Below are positions 41,688 through 49,750 of a stretch of 50,875 nt of DNA, one piece after another. The DNA lies in NCBI GenBank assembly GCA_002399285.1, contig DHDI01000023.1, positions 1-50,875 of the forward strand, in the 5' to 3' direction. Both the position numbers and the translations under genes were made by a program. The stretch is from Thermoanaerobacterales bacterium UBA4880 (GTDB lineage: Bacteria > Bacillota > Thermoanaerobacteria > Thermoanaerobacterales > UBA4877). Position 1 is the stretch's first letter, and every line of letters begins with the position of its first letter. Under the pieces are notes generated by a model. It saw only the letters and a list, made by a program, of their open reading frames with translations. It was not told the origin of the DNA and searched no databases.

Positions 41688-42962
41688 ATGAGTGCAGTAT
41701 TAACGCAGGTTGTCAAAGCATGGATGGATCTTGGCGTTGTTCTCGTCGTTCCGGTATTCATTTTTATTCTGGGTATATTCTTCAAGATGAAACCGGGCCG
41801 GGCCTTCCGCAGCGCGGTGCTGTTCGCCGTTTCATTTACCGGAGTCTACCTTGCCCTGAACCTATTACTGGATAATATCGGGCCGGCAGCTCAGGCGGCG
41901 GTGACCAGATTTGGGTTCAAGCTGGAGATTTTAGATGTCGGCTGGCCGGTGTTGGCTTCAATAACTTTCGGCTCGCGCTTCTTTGTTATCGTATTCCTGG
42001 GCGGTCTTATAGCAAATATGGTAATGCTTAAGATGCGCTGGACCAAAACGCTGGACGTTGACTTCCAAAACTATTATCACTGGATATTTGGAGCAGCGGC
42101 GGTATACTTTGTAACGCATAACTTTTTATTAGCAGGATTGACCGGCATATTGCTTGCCGTAATAACCTTCAAGCTGGCGGACTGGACGGCGCCTTTAGTT
42201 GAAGACTATTGGCACATAGAGGGCATATCCATTCCTCATTTATCCACCGTCGGATGGGCCCCGGTCTATTACGCGTTAAACTGGGTCATCGACAGGATCC
42301 CGGTCATCAGGGATATCGATATAAATCCCGAGGGAGTGGAAGAGAAACTCGGCGTATTTGGCGAACCTATGATCTTCAGTCTGATAATAGGAGGAGCTCT
42401 CGGTATCTTCGCCGGATATGACTTCAGTGCCACTTTGAACTTAGCCATAAATACGGCGGCGGCTATGACGATCCTTCCCAAGATGGTGGGAATGCTCATG
42501 GAAAGCATGGCTCCGCTGTCCGAGGCAGCCCGCGAATATATGCAGGATCGCTTCTCCGACGGCAAGTTCTATATAGGCTTGGATGTGGCCGTCTTAATAG
42601 GCGACCCCAGCGTAATCACGACAGGGCTCCTGCTTATTCCAATAACGATAATCCTGGCAGTTATTCTTCCCGGGAATAAGACGCTGCCTTTCAGCGATCT
42701 AGGCGCGTTGCCGGTGTATATCGTATGGGCCTTGGCCATGTCGCACGGCAATATTTTCAGAGGCGTGCTGATGGGTACCGTATGTATGGCGGGAGTATTG
42801 CTTATCGCTACCTACTTTGCGCCGATATTTACGGATCTTGCGAATACTGTAGGCTTCGTATCCCCTGTTCCCGGACAGGCTATAACATGTCTTGAGGGCG
42901 GGCAGCAGATAGTGTCTTATGTGATCGTTCAAATTATAAGTTTGCTTAAATCAATCTTTTAA
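41688..42962 (+). CDS. PTS galactitol-type EIIC
   Basis: A 424-residue permease of the GatC family with about ten membrane segments. Family blocks include DLGVVLVVPVFIFILGIFFKMKPGRAFRSA, the hydrophilic turn HWIFGAAAVYFV, HLSTVGWAPVYYALNWVIDRIP and GDPSVITTGLLLIPITI. GatC-family systems import polyols or pentitols and some ketoses with phosphorylation. GAGAGGAGAG precedes the ATG. It sits between its IIB and two metabolic genes. Confidence 0.88.
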   Translation: MSAVLTQVVKAWMDLGVVLVVPVFIFILGIFFKMKPGRAFRSAVLFAVSFTGVYLALNLLLDNIGPAAQAAVTRFGFKLEILDVGWPVLASITFGSRFFVIVFLGGLIANMVMLKMRWTKTLDVDFQNYYHWIFGAAAVYFVTHNFLLAGLTGILLAVITFKLADWTAPLVEDYWHIEGISIPHLSTVGWAPVYYALNWVIDRIPVIRDIDINPEGVEEKLGVFGEPMIFSLIIGGALGIFAGYDFSATLNLAINTAAAMTILPKMVGMLMESMAPLSEAAREYMQDRFSDGKFYIGLDVAVLIGDPSVITTGLLLIPITIILAVILPGNKTLPFSDLGALPVYIVWALAMSHGNIFRGVLMGTVCMAGVLLIATYFAPIFTDLANTVGFVSPVPGQAITCLEGGQQIVSYVIVQIISLLKSIF

Positions 42963-42980
42963 ATATAGGGGGTAGTTATA

Positions 42981-43580
42981 ATGCTGGAAGAGTTAAAGAA
43001 GAAGGTTGCGGACGTAGCCAACAGGCTGGCCAGTGAGGAACTGGTCAGAGGAGCTTCGGGCAATGTCAGCACAAGGGATGAGGAAACGGGGCTGGTCGTC
43101 ATCACTCCGACAAAGGCAGCTTTGGGTTCCGTAACGCCCGATATCTTATGCGTAGTGGATATGGACGGCAATGTTCTCGAGGGCGGAAAGCCTTCGTCAT
43201 CGACTAAATTCCACTTGAAGATAATGAAGAACCGTCCCGAGATCAAGGCCGTCGTTCACACCCATTCACCGTATGCAACGGCATTTTCAGTGGCCAATGA
43301 GGCAATACCCGTAATAAATATAGAGGTCTCCTCAAAGATAAGGGGGGACATAAAGGTATCGCCCTATGCACAAAACGGTTCGGATATTGAAGCCGAAAAT
43401 ATAACCGCCACGCTCGGCAAGGCAAATGCGGTATTGATGCAGAACCATGGAGCCGTTGCGGTAGCGGAGGACCTCGATAAGGCGCTGCTGAATTCCTTCA
43501 TCGTGGAAGAGGCTGCAAAGATGTACAGCATAGTGCGCTCTATGGGATCGACCGCGACTACGATAGAGCCAAAAAAGTAA
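42981..43580 (+). CDS. Class II aldolase/adducin-family protein lacking the catalytic Glu
   Basis: A 199-residue homologue of L-fuculose-phosphate and ribulose-phosphate aldolase/epimerase enzymes. Substrate-phosphate residues (GASGNVSTRD, ITPTKAALG) and the zinc ligands His93 and His95 (VVHTHSPY) and His156 (MQNHGAV) are present. Where FucA has its catalytic Glu73 in PSSEW, this protein has PSSST with Ser74. It may therefore not be a conventional retro-aldol enzyme, or may use another acid. GGGGGT precedes the ATG. It follows IIC by 18 bases. Confidence 0.8.
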   Translation: MLEELKKKVADVANRLASEELVRGASGNVSTRDEETGLVVITPTKAALGSVTPDILCVVDMDGNVLEGGKPSSSTKFHLKIMKNRPEIKAVVHTHSPYATAFSVANEAIPVINIEVSSKIRGDIKVSPYAQNGSDIEAENITATLGKANAVLMQNHGAVAVAEDLDKALLNSFIVEEAAKMYSIVRSMGSTATTIEPKK

Positions 43581-43590
43581 AGCGGAAAAG

Positions 43591-44526
43591 ATGATCACAT
43601 GTGTCGGATTGAGCATATCCTTTGATAAGATAATATTTCTGCCGGAGCTGGAGCTGGACAACTGCAACCGCAGCGATAAGGTATCGGGCAATCTGGGCGG
43701 CAAGGCGGTCAACGTCGCATCCGTTATAAAGCAGATCGGCTGCGACCCCGTCATAGTCGGAGTGGTCGGCGGCAGGTCGGAAGAAGATGTGAAAAAATCG
43801 CTGGAAGAAAAGGGCCTGGCCTATCAGCTCGTGCTGCAGAAGGATGTGGAGACCAGGATCGACTATATAATAGCGGAGCAAAAGACGGGGCGTTCGACGA
43901 TGATCACCGGGCCCAACTTCCAGATATCCGGCGGCGCTCTGTCTGAGATCAAAGAAAAAGTCATGGGTTTGGCAGCCGGTTCTTCCATCATGGTCTTTAC
44001 CGGGGCGCTGCCGGACGGGGTCCCCAAAAGCTTCTTTGCCGAATTGGTGCTGATGGCTAAAGAGGCGGGATGTATTACGATCATTGACAGCGGAGCGCAG
44101 GAGCTTAAAGGCAGTCTGCCGGCAAGACCCGATTTTGTCAAGCCAAACATGCAGGAATTATCTCAGATCGTGGGCCATATGCCGGAATCACCGGATGAAA
44201 TCATTGCGGCTGCGCGCAGCCTTCTGGACGGCGGCGCAAAGAACGCGGTGATATCCATGGGGGCGGAGGGCGCGGTCATGGTATTCAAGGAGAAGGTACT
44301 GACGGCCAGGGCTCCTAAGATCGCAGGAAGAAACACGATAGGCTGCGGAGACGCCATGGTCGCCGGCCTGGCCTCCCGGCTTTCAGACGGCTGTCCGGCG
44401 GATGAGGCATTCGCATACAGCGTTGCCGTGGGCGCCGCAGCCGCCATGTCGGAGAGCACTTCCTCCCTGGTCACAGAAGAAATAAACAATTTACTAAGTA
44501 AAGTTACGGTGGAAGAGATAAAATGA
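43591..44526 (+). CDS. PfkB-family 1-phosphofructokinase / tagatose-6-phosphate kinase
   Basis: A 311-residue kinase of the PfkB (ribokinase-like) family in the LacC/FruK branch. It has the N-terminal GGKAVNVASVIKQIG glycine motif, FTGALPDGVP, VKPNMQEL and the catalytic NTIGCGDAMVAG with the base Asp (GCGD in place of the usual GAGD). It would add a second phosphate to the ketose phosphate coming from the PTS pathway, giving a bisphosphate for aldol cleavage. It starts 10 bases after the class II aldolase homologue with a weak ribosome-binding site and is the last gene before a strong terminator. Confidence 0.85.
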   Translation: MITCVGLSISFDKIIFLPELELDNCNRSDKVSGNLGGKAVNVASVIKQIGCDPVIVGVVGGRSEEDVKKSLEEKGLAYQLVLQKDVETRIDYIIAEQKTGRSTMITGPNFQISGGALSEIKEKVMGLAAGSSIMVFTGALPDGVPKSFFAELVLMAKEAGCITIIDSGAQELKGSLPARPDFVKPNMQELSQIVGHMPESPDEIIAAARSLLDGGAKNAVISMGAEGAVMVFKEKVLTARAPKIAGRNTIGCGDAMVAGLASRLSDGCPADEAFAYSVAVGAAAAMSESTSSLVTEEINNLLSKVTVEEIK

Positions 44527-44534
44527 ATATTATG

Positions 44535-44580
44535 AGCCATGGGCAATAAGCAGGATGGGATTGCCCATGGCTTATCTTTT
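44535..44580 (+). terminator. Terminator of galactitol-type PTS operon
   Basis: AGCCATGGGCAAT (44535-44547) pairs perfectly with ATTGCCCATGGCT (44560-44572), followed by TATCTTTTT. Confidence 0.9.
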
Positions 44581-44610
44581 TAACTAACACAGGCAAGAAA
44601 AACGAATTCC

Positions 44611-44639
44611 TTGACATCGCTGATAGAATGTTTTATAAT
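44611..44639 (+). promoter_or_regulatory. Sigma-A promoter of licT operon
   Basis: TTGACA (44611-44616), exactly 17 bases, TATAAT (44634-44639): a consensus promoter. Transcript starts near 44646, about 50 bases before the RAT. Confidence 0.9.
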
Positions 44640-44694
44640 AATAAATAGTTTAAAAAGTTGCTTCACATAACTGAAGATGTTATGTTTTTGGAAT

Positions 44695-44757
44695 GGATTG
44701 TTACTGCTTTGCAGGCATAACCATTGAATAGAGCTCAGAAGAGCCTTATTTGTTATG
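44695..44757 (+). promoter_or_regulatory. RAT antiterminator 1 with overlapping terminator
   Basis: 44695-44722 reads GGATTGTTACTGCTTTG then CAGGCATAACC, matching the ribonucleic antiterminator bound by LicT/BglG proteins. Its 3' end overlaps an imperfect stem (CATAAC 44716-44721 with GTTATG 44752-44757, and AGCTC/GAGCC inside). T-richness after the stem is modest. It implies that licT autoregulates its own synthesis. Confidence 0.8.
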
Positions 44758-44781
44758 TATGGAAAGGAGTAACATTTTTTT

Positions 44782-45603
44782 ATGAAAATTATCAAAAAGA
44801 TAAATAATAATGTTGCTCAGGCATTAGATGGAAATAACTGCGAAATTATCGTTATGGGAAAGGGCATTGGCTTTCACCCGATGCCTTATGAGTTAGAGGA
44901 TCTATCTAAGGTCGACAGGACTTTTTATGGAATCGATCAAAAATATATAGGCTTATTAGACAGCATTGATGAGAAGATTTTTGCCGTGACTGATAGGATC
45001 GTTAAGACGGGGAGCTCCATGCTGTCGGTAGATTTAAATCCCAATCTTGTGTTCACGCTGGCGGATCACATATCGTTTGCAATAGACCGTTTTAAGGGCA
45101 ATATAGATATAAGAAATCCTCTCAGTTTGGAAATAAGGCATCTTTATGCTGCGGAGACAATAATCGGAGAAAGAGCGCTTGATGTGATCGAGAGGGAACT
45201 GGGGGTCAAGCTCCCGGAAAGTGAAGTTACGTCCATCGCGCTGCATTTTATCAATGCGGAAAACGGTATGAACAACATGGTTGAGACCATGAAAACGATC
45301 AGAGTGATCGATGCGATCATAAAGATAATCGAGGAAAAATTCGGCTTTGAAATTGATAAAGATACGTTTGAGTATTCGCGTTTCACTATCCATATGCGTT
45401 ATCTGATCATGAGGCGCAATAAAAAGAGTGAGGTGTCCAGTGATAACCGTCTGCTTTATGATCTGATGAGGGCAAAATATCCCGATACCTATTCGTGCAT
45501 GCTTGAAATTGATAAATATCTCAAGAACCATATGAAATGGGAATTAAATGAAGAAGAACTTTTATATTTGATGTTACACATTAATAGATTGTGTGCTAAA
45601 TAG
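44782..45603 (+). CDS. licT: LicT/BglG-family transcriptional antiterminator
   Basis: A 273-residue antiterminator. The N-terminal RNA-binding domain (1-57, MKIIKKINNNVAQALDGNNCEIIVMGKGIGFHP) is typical. PRD1 (about 65-170) has His in LADHISFAI and IRHLYAAE, and PRD2 (about 172-273) has IHMRYLIMRR and MLHINRL. PTS-dependent phosphorylation of these His residues controls dimerisation. AAAGGAGT lies 12 bases upstream, slightly long. It should act at the RATs before and after its own gene, the second leading into the PTS IIBC operon. Confidence 0.92.
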   Translation: MKIIKKINNNVAQALDGNNCEIIVMGKGIGFHPMPYELEDLSKVDRTFYGIDQKYIGLLDSIDEKIFAVTDRIVKTGSSMLSVDLNPNLVFTLADHISFAIDRFKGNIDIRNPLSLEIRHLYAAETIIGERALDVIERELGVKLPESEVTSIALHFINAENGMNNMVETMKTIRVIDAIIKIIEEKFGFEIDKDTFEYSRFTIHMRYLIMRRNKKSEVSSDNRLLYDLMRAKYPDTYSCMLEIDKYLKNHMKWELNEEELLYLMLHINRLCAK

Positions 45604-45679
45604 GATTGTAACTGCTTTGATGCAGGCATTACCCAAAGTACAAACAGCTCTAATAAAACTGTTTTGCTTTGGGTTTTTT
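45603..45679 (+). promoter_or_regulatory. RAT antiterminator 2 with terminator, before PTS IIBC
   Basis: 45603-45633 reads GGATTGTAACTGCTTTG, then ATGCAGGCATTACC, a second LicT-type RAT starting in the licT stop codon region. Its end overlaps a strong terminator: ACCCAAAG (45631-45638) with CTTTGGGT (45667-45674), plus AACAG/CTGTT inside, followed by six T. LicT bound to the RAT would allow read-through into the IIBC gene. Confidence 0.88.
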
Positions 45680-45810
45680 GCTGATACTATATATGGATGC
45701 GCGCTCCAATATATAGATCGGCGTAATAGATAACTGAAATTCAAACTTAGAGAGGAGTTGCGGTATACGAAAGCCGGCGGTACATCAGGATCAAATTACA
45801 AATTAAAGCG

Positions 45811-45859
45811 AAAGGAGTGCGTGATATTTAGTTTGTAAATATCATCGAGAATAGATATG
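45811..45859 (+). promoter_or_regulatory. Shine-Dalgarno / hairpin / start-codon element A
   Basis: AAAGGAG (45811-45817) lies 39 bases before the ATG. Between them TGATATTTA (45822-45830) and TAAATATCA (45836-45844) form a 9-bp stem with a 5-base loop. Folding shortens the effective spacing to about 14 bases. The M81 gene downstream has nearly the same arrangement. Confidence 0.6.
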
Positions 45860-47275
45860 AAAAAGAAAGATTATTCAATGATGTCGTCTGAAATAATCAA
45901 AGGTATTGGCGGTAAAGATAACGTTAGCTTTTTTACACATTGTGTAACCAGGTTGAGATTTAATTTAAAAGATAAGGCATTAGTAAATATTGACGAAATT
46001 GAAAAGATATCGGGTGTAATTGGATGCCAATGGGTTGGCGATCAGTTACAAGTTATAATTGGACAAGAAGTAGAAGATGTTTATGAAACAATTTGTGAAC
46101 TTGAGGGATTTAAAAGGGAAGATATAGTTAAAGAAGATATTGAACCTGATTCACAAAAAAGGGAAAGGTTCTCATTCAACTATCTTTTCAACAAAATTAT
46201 TATCGGCACGATTTCGGAATGTGTATTTCCAATTTATCCGATTTTTGTTGGCGCAGGAATCATCAAAATGTTTGTCACAATTTTGGGGCCAAATTTATTG
46301 AATATTTTTCCAGCAGAAAGTAACGTTTTAACTCTGCTAAATTTTGTAGGAGATGCCGGGTTTTATTATTTTCCGATCTTTGTTGCCTGGACAGCAGCAA
46401 AAAAATTTAATACGAGTATTCCTATCGCGCTGTTTTTAAGTGCCGTATTGGTTCATCCAACATTGGTTAAAATGGTTGCGGACGGCACTAAATTTACTGT
46501 TTTTGGCATACCTATGACCTTAGTTAATTATCCTAATCAATTATTGCCAAGTATTTTAATGGTTTGGGTTTTATCTTACGTGTATAAATATATTGATAAA
46601 ATTTGTCCGAAATCTTTAAAAACGGCTGTTGTCCCCGCATGTACAGTTATTATTATGCTTCCCATAACACTGTGTATACTAGGACCTATTGGCAGCTATT
46701 GCGGTACTCTGATTGCTATTGTTGCTAAATGGCTTGTTTCAACAGTCGGCCCGTTGGCAGTAGGATTGATCGGCGGGTTGTGGTATGTACTCGTCGGCTT
46801 AGGAATGGATAAGGCTTTAATACCGATTATATTGAATCAGTTTGCAACCCAGGGGTATGACGACCTGTTTTGGCTGAGCGCCATTGTTGCCACATATGCT
46901 CTGATAGGTGTAGCTCTTGCCTTTGCTATTCGTTCAAAAAAGGAAGAAAGAGCAATGAATACATCCAATGCGCTTACTTTAATTTTAGGGGGAGTTAGTG
47001 AGCCGACTATTTTCGGGTGTATTTTCCGCTTTAAGAAAGCTATGATATGGCTATTTACCGGCGGTTTTATAGGCGGCATCATTGCCTCTATCTTACAGGC
47101 AAAAGCATATACGATAGGAACGGGAAATATTTTGTTCTTTACGGTATGCGCAGGCGGAGACGGTTCAAGTCTTGTTCCCGGAATTATTGCTTGTGCCGCA
47201 GCATTTTCAGTTAGTTTTATTTTATCGTTACTATTTGGTTTCACGGAAAAGCCTGAAAGACAACAAGTGAAATAA
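45857..47275 (+). CDS. PTS beta-glucoside-type EIIBC (no EIIA domain)
   Basis: A 472-residue permease. The N-terminal IIB domain (1-85) carries the phospho-accepting Cys in FFTHCVTRLRF, and the IIC domain (about 110-465) has about ten membrane segments with the glucose-superfamily block NALTLILGGVSEPTIFGCIFRF. Typical BglP proteins have a C-terminal IIA of about 150 residues, absent here, so IIA must come from another protein such as a glucose-type IIA. Base composition is visibly AT-richer than the PTS genes to the left. Expression depends on LicT read-through at the RAT upstream. Confidence 0.88.
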   Translation: MKKKDYSMMSSEIIKGIGGKDNVSFFTHCVTRLRFNLKDKALVNIDEIEKISGVIGCQWVGDQLQVIIGQEVEDVYETICELEGFKREDIVKEDIEPDSQKRERFSFNYLFNKIIIGTISECVFPIYPIFVGAGIIKMFVTILGPNLLNIFPAESNVLTLLNFVGDAGFYYFPIFVAWTAAKKFNTSIPIALFLSAVLVHPTLVKMVADGTKFTVFGIPMTLVNYPNQLLPSILMVWVLSYVYKYIDKICPKSLKTAVVPACTVIIMLPITLCILGPIGSYCGTLIAIVAKWLVSTVGPLAVGLIGGLWYVLVGLGMDKALIPIILNQFATQGYDDLFWLSAIVATYALIGVALAFAIRSKKEERAMNTSNALTLILGGVSEPTIFGCIFRFKKAMIWLFTGGFIGGIIASILQAKAYTIGTGNILFFTVCAGGDGSSLVPGIIACAAAFSVSFILSLLFGFTEKPERQQVK

Positions 47276-47311
47276 AGTTGACATCAGTTTATAAATCACT
47301 AATTTAAAAAG

Positions 47312-47361
47312 AAAGGAGGGTATGATATTTTGCTTCTATAAATATCATACGAATAAATATG
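47312..47361 (+). promoter_or_regulatory. Shine-Dalgarno / hairpin / start-codon element B
   Basis: AAAGGAGG (47312-47319) is followed directly by GTATGATATTT (47320-47330), a 9-base loop and AAATATCATAC (47340-47350), a perfect 11-bp stem, then 8 bases and the ATG. Folding the hairpin gives an ideal 8-base effective spacing. The element closely resembles element A in sequence. Confidence 0.7.
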
Positions 47362-48825
47362 AAAGTATTAATAGCACATTTTACGTCGGAATGTAATGAA
47401 CATATTTCTCATGTCGCAGATCTGGATGAATTTTTGCTGCTGTATGGTGATGATTGCATCAAAGCAATGCATATTGAAGATATTTTTGAGAAAAAAAATA
47501 TTGAGTTGGTTCCCGCAATTTATGCACGTCTTAACCCGAATGGGATGATCAAGCGTGAGGCTTTTGATTTTATTGCCGATAAAATTATAAAGACGATTAA
47601 GGATAATATGGATGGAATAGATGGGATATATCTTCAACTTCATGGCGCAAGCGGGATAATGGATCTTGATGAAGTTTCCGGAGAACATTATATTATTAAG
47701 AAAATCCGGGAAATTGTGGGCCAATATATGCCTATTGCATTGGTAATGGATCCGCATGGAAATATAACCAAAGAATTAGCTGAAAATGTTGATTTGGTAC
47801 GCTGCTACAGAGAATCCCCACATTCGGATCAGGCAGGTACGGAAAGGCTAGTTGCTGAAAAATTTATTGATCTGCTTGAAAACAGAAGGGAAATGAAACC
47901 GATTATCCGGAAATTACCGATCATGGTCGGCGGAGAAAGAAGTGTTTCAGCAAGGGAACCTATGTTGACTATAAACGCAATGTTGGATGAGGCTGAAAAA
48001 GACCCGCGGGTTTTCTCGGATTCTTATCACGTGGGATATATACGCCATGACGATGATAAATTAGGAGCGGCGGTCGTAGTCGTACCGAATACGCCTCAGG
48101 ACATTCAATACTGTGAAAAGGTTGCGGACAAGATTTCGCAATATGCCTGGGCACATAGAGCAGAATTTAAATTCAGCGGGAATTTTGATGAACCTGCCGA
48201 ATCCGTAAAAAGAGCAGTCGGTTTCGCAGGGAAGACGGCGGTTATTACTGATTCGGGAGATAACTGCGGAGCAGGCGGATACGGCCAAAATACGGTTATC
48301 TTAAGAGAATTATTAAAATCCGATTTATGTGGGAAAAAAGTACTTGTTGCGGGAATTAATGATCCAAAAACATATAATCAAATGGAGCCGTATAAAAAAG
48401 GAGATCGTGTTTCAATTGATTTAGGAGCGGGAGAAGATGAATTATCAGCTCCGGTCCATATTGAAGGAACGTTGAAACAAATAGGTGAGGAAATGCATGG
48501 ATTATTTAGTCCGCCTCATATCGTCGGCAAAGCATATACGGTAAATATTGATAATTCCTCTATTGATGTAATAGTCCTAAATACGAATATACAATATGGC
48601 AATATGGATCAATTCCACAAAGCCGGATTAGAATTTCATGACTATGATATTGTAGTCGTTAAAATGGGATATCTTGATACGTATTTAGTGCCTGAGACAG
48701 CATATCATATTATGGCGCTTACTGACGGACCAACGGTACAGAGGTCGGAAAGAATTCCTTTTAAACGTATTTACAGACCAATGTGGCCGATGGATGAATG
48801 TGGGGATTTAAGATATATTGATTGA
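47359..48825 (+). CDS. M81-family metallopeptidase (MlrC-like)
   Basis: A 488-residue homologue of MlrC, the enzyme that hydrolyses linear microcystin fragments. Family features are the start KVLIAHFTSECNE, IDGIYLQLHGAS, the metal-binding MDPHGN and ESPHSDQAGTERL, and GDNCGAGGYGQNT in the C-terminal DUF1485-like part. Most relatives do not face microcystin; they are presumed to hydrolyse small amide or peptide bonds. Its place inside a beta-glucoside-type PTS operon suggests action on a sugar conjugate with an amide or peptide group, which is inference. AT-rich like its neighbours. Confidence 0.8.
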   Translation: MKVLIAHFTSECNEHISHVADLDEFLLLYGDDCIKAMHIEDIFEKKNIELVPAIYARLNPNGMIKREAFDFIADKIIKTIKDNMDGIDGIYLQLHGASGIMDLDEVSGEHYIIKKIREIVGQYMPIALVMDPHGNITKELAENVDLVRCYRESPHSDQAGTERLVAEKFIDLLENRREMKPIIRKLPIMVGGERSVSAREPMLTINAMLDEAEKDPRVFSDSYHVGYIRHDDDKLGAAVVVVPNTPQDIQYCEKVADKISQYAWAHRAEFKFSGNFDEPAESVKRAVGFAGKTAVITDSGDNCGAGGYGQNTVILRELLKSDLCGKKVLVAGINDPKTYNQMEPYKKGDRVSIDLGAGEDELSAPVHIEGTLKQIGEEMHGLFSPPHIVGKAYTVNIDNSSIDVIVLNTNIQYGNMDQFHKAGLEFHDYDIVVVKMGYLDTYLVPETAYHIMALTDGPTVQRSERIPFKRIYRPMWPMDECGDLRYID

Positions 48826-48881
48826 TTTTTATCATGAATATCAGTATTCTAGTATTAAATATAATGAAGTCGGGATGTTTT

Positions 48882-49631
48882 ATGAAAAAAATTGTTGAAG
48901 TATGTGCAGGAGGTTATCAGGACTGTTTGTCAGCTTATAAAGGCGGTGCCGATCGCGTTGAACTTAACAGCGCTTTGAGTGTCGGCGGATTGACGCCAAG
49001 TTTGGCATCTTTGATCCGTGTAAAAAAAGAGACAAAATTGAACGTGGTATGTATGGTTCGCCCGCGTGCCGCTGGATTTTGCTATGACGAACCGGAAGCA
49101 ATGATCATGATGGAAGACGCAAAGATTTTTTTAGAGAATGGCGCGGATGGCATTGCATTTGGATTTTTAAAGGCCGATAAGAATGCGGACCTTGAAAAGA
49201 CAAAAGCAATGGTCGACTTGGTCCATGGTTATCAGAAGGAAGCTGTTTTTCATCGGGCTTTTGACGTTTGCCCCGATCCGCTAAAGACCATGGAAGGATT
49301 GATCTCCTGCAAAGTGGATCGGATTTTGACCAGCGGGCAAGAGGCAAACGCAATCGATGGGATTGAACTGATCCGGTTATTGCAGCTAAAATTTGGAGAT
49401 CGGATTCAAATCTTAGCAGGCAGCGGGATAAACGCGGATAATGCCAAAGAAATAATGACTAAAACAGGAATTTACCAGGTTCATTCTTCATGCAAAAATT
49501 ATCGCACCGATCCGACGACAATAGGGGATAGAGTGAGTTATTCATATCTTCAGGACCCGCATACGATGGATCACGATGTGGCCGATATGGAACTTGTTCA
49601 AAGGTTGGTAAACTCACTTTCTAAATCATGA
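48882..49631 (+). CDS. cutC: CutC-family TIM-barrel protein
   Basis: A 249-residue protein with the CutC sequence pattern: VEVCAGGYQDCLSAYKGGADRVELNSALSVGGLTPS, MVRPRAAGFCY, GADGIAFGFLKAD, VFHRAFDVCPDP and ILTSGQEANAIDGIELI. CutC was named for copper homeostasis, but its biochemical role remains uncertain and its barrel resembles enzymes acting on small metabolites. I start at the ATG at 48882, where homology begins; the upstream frame back to 48822 has no ribosome-binding site and that of the chosen start is weak. It follows the M81 gene closely and is likely cotranscribed. Confidence 0.83.
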   Translation: MKKIVEVCAGGYQDCLSAYKGGADRVELNSALSVGGLTPSLASLIRVKKETKLNVVCMVRPRAAGFCYDEPEAMIMMEDAKIFLENGADGIAFGFLKADKNADLEKTKAMVDLVHGYQKEAVFHRAFDVCPDPLKTMEGLISCKVDRILTSGQEANAIDGIELIRLLQLKFGDRIQILAGSGINADNAKEIMTKTGIYQVHSSCKNYRTDPTTIGDRVSYSYLQDPHTMDHDVADMELVQRLVNSLSKS

Positions 49632-49655
49632 AGTCTGCAATTTGCAGATTTCATG
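49628..49655 (+). terminator. Hairpin overlapping cutC stop codon
   Basis: CATGAAGTCTGCAA and TTTGCAGATTTCATG form a near-perfect stem that includes the TGA stop. No T tract follows, so it may be an RNA-stabilising or partial-termination element rather than a full terminator. Confidence 0.45.
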
Positions 49656-49750
49656 GCTTATGACAGTTAATATATCGGCGATAATGTGTCAGGAGCAATT
49701 TTTAATAACAGGATACAAACTTAAACAAATATATGAGGAGATGATAAAAA

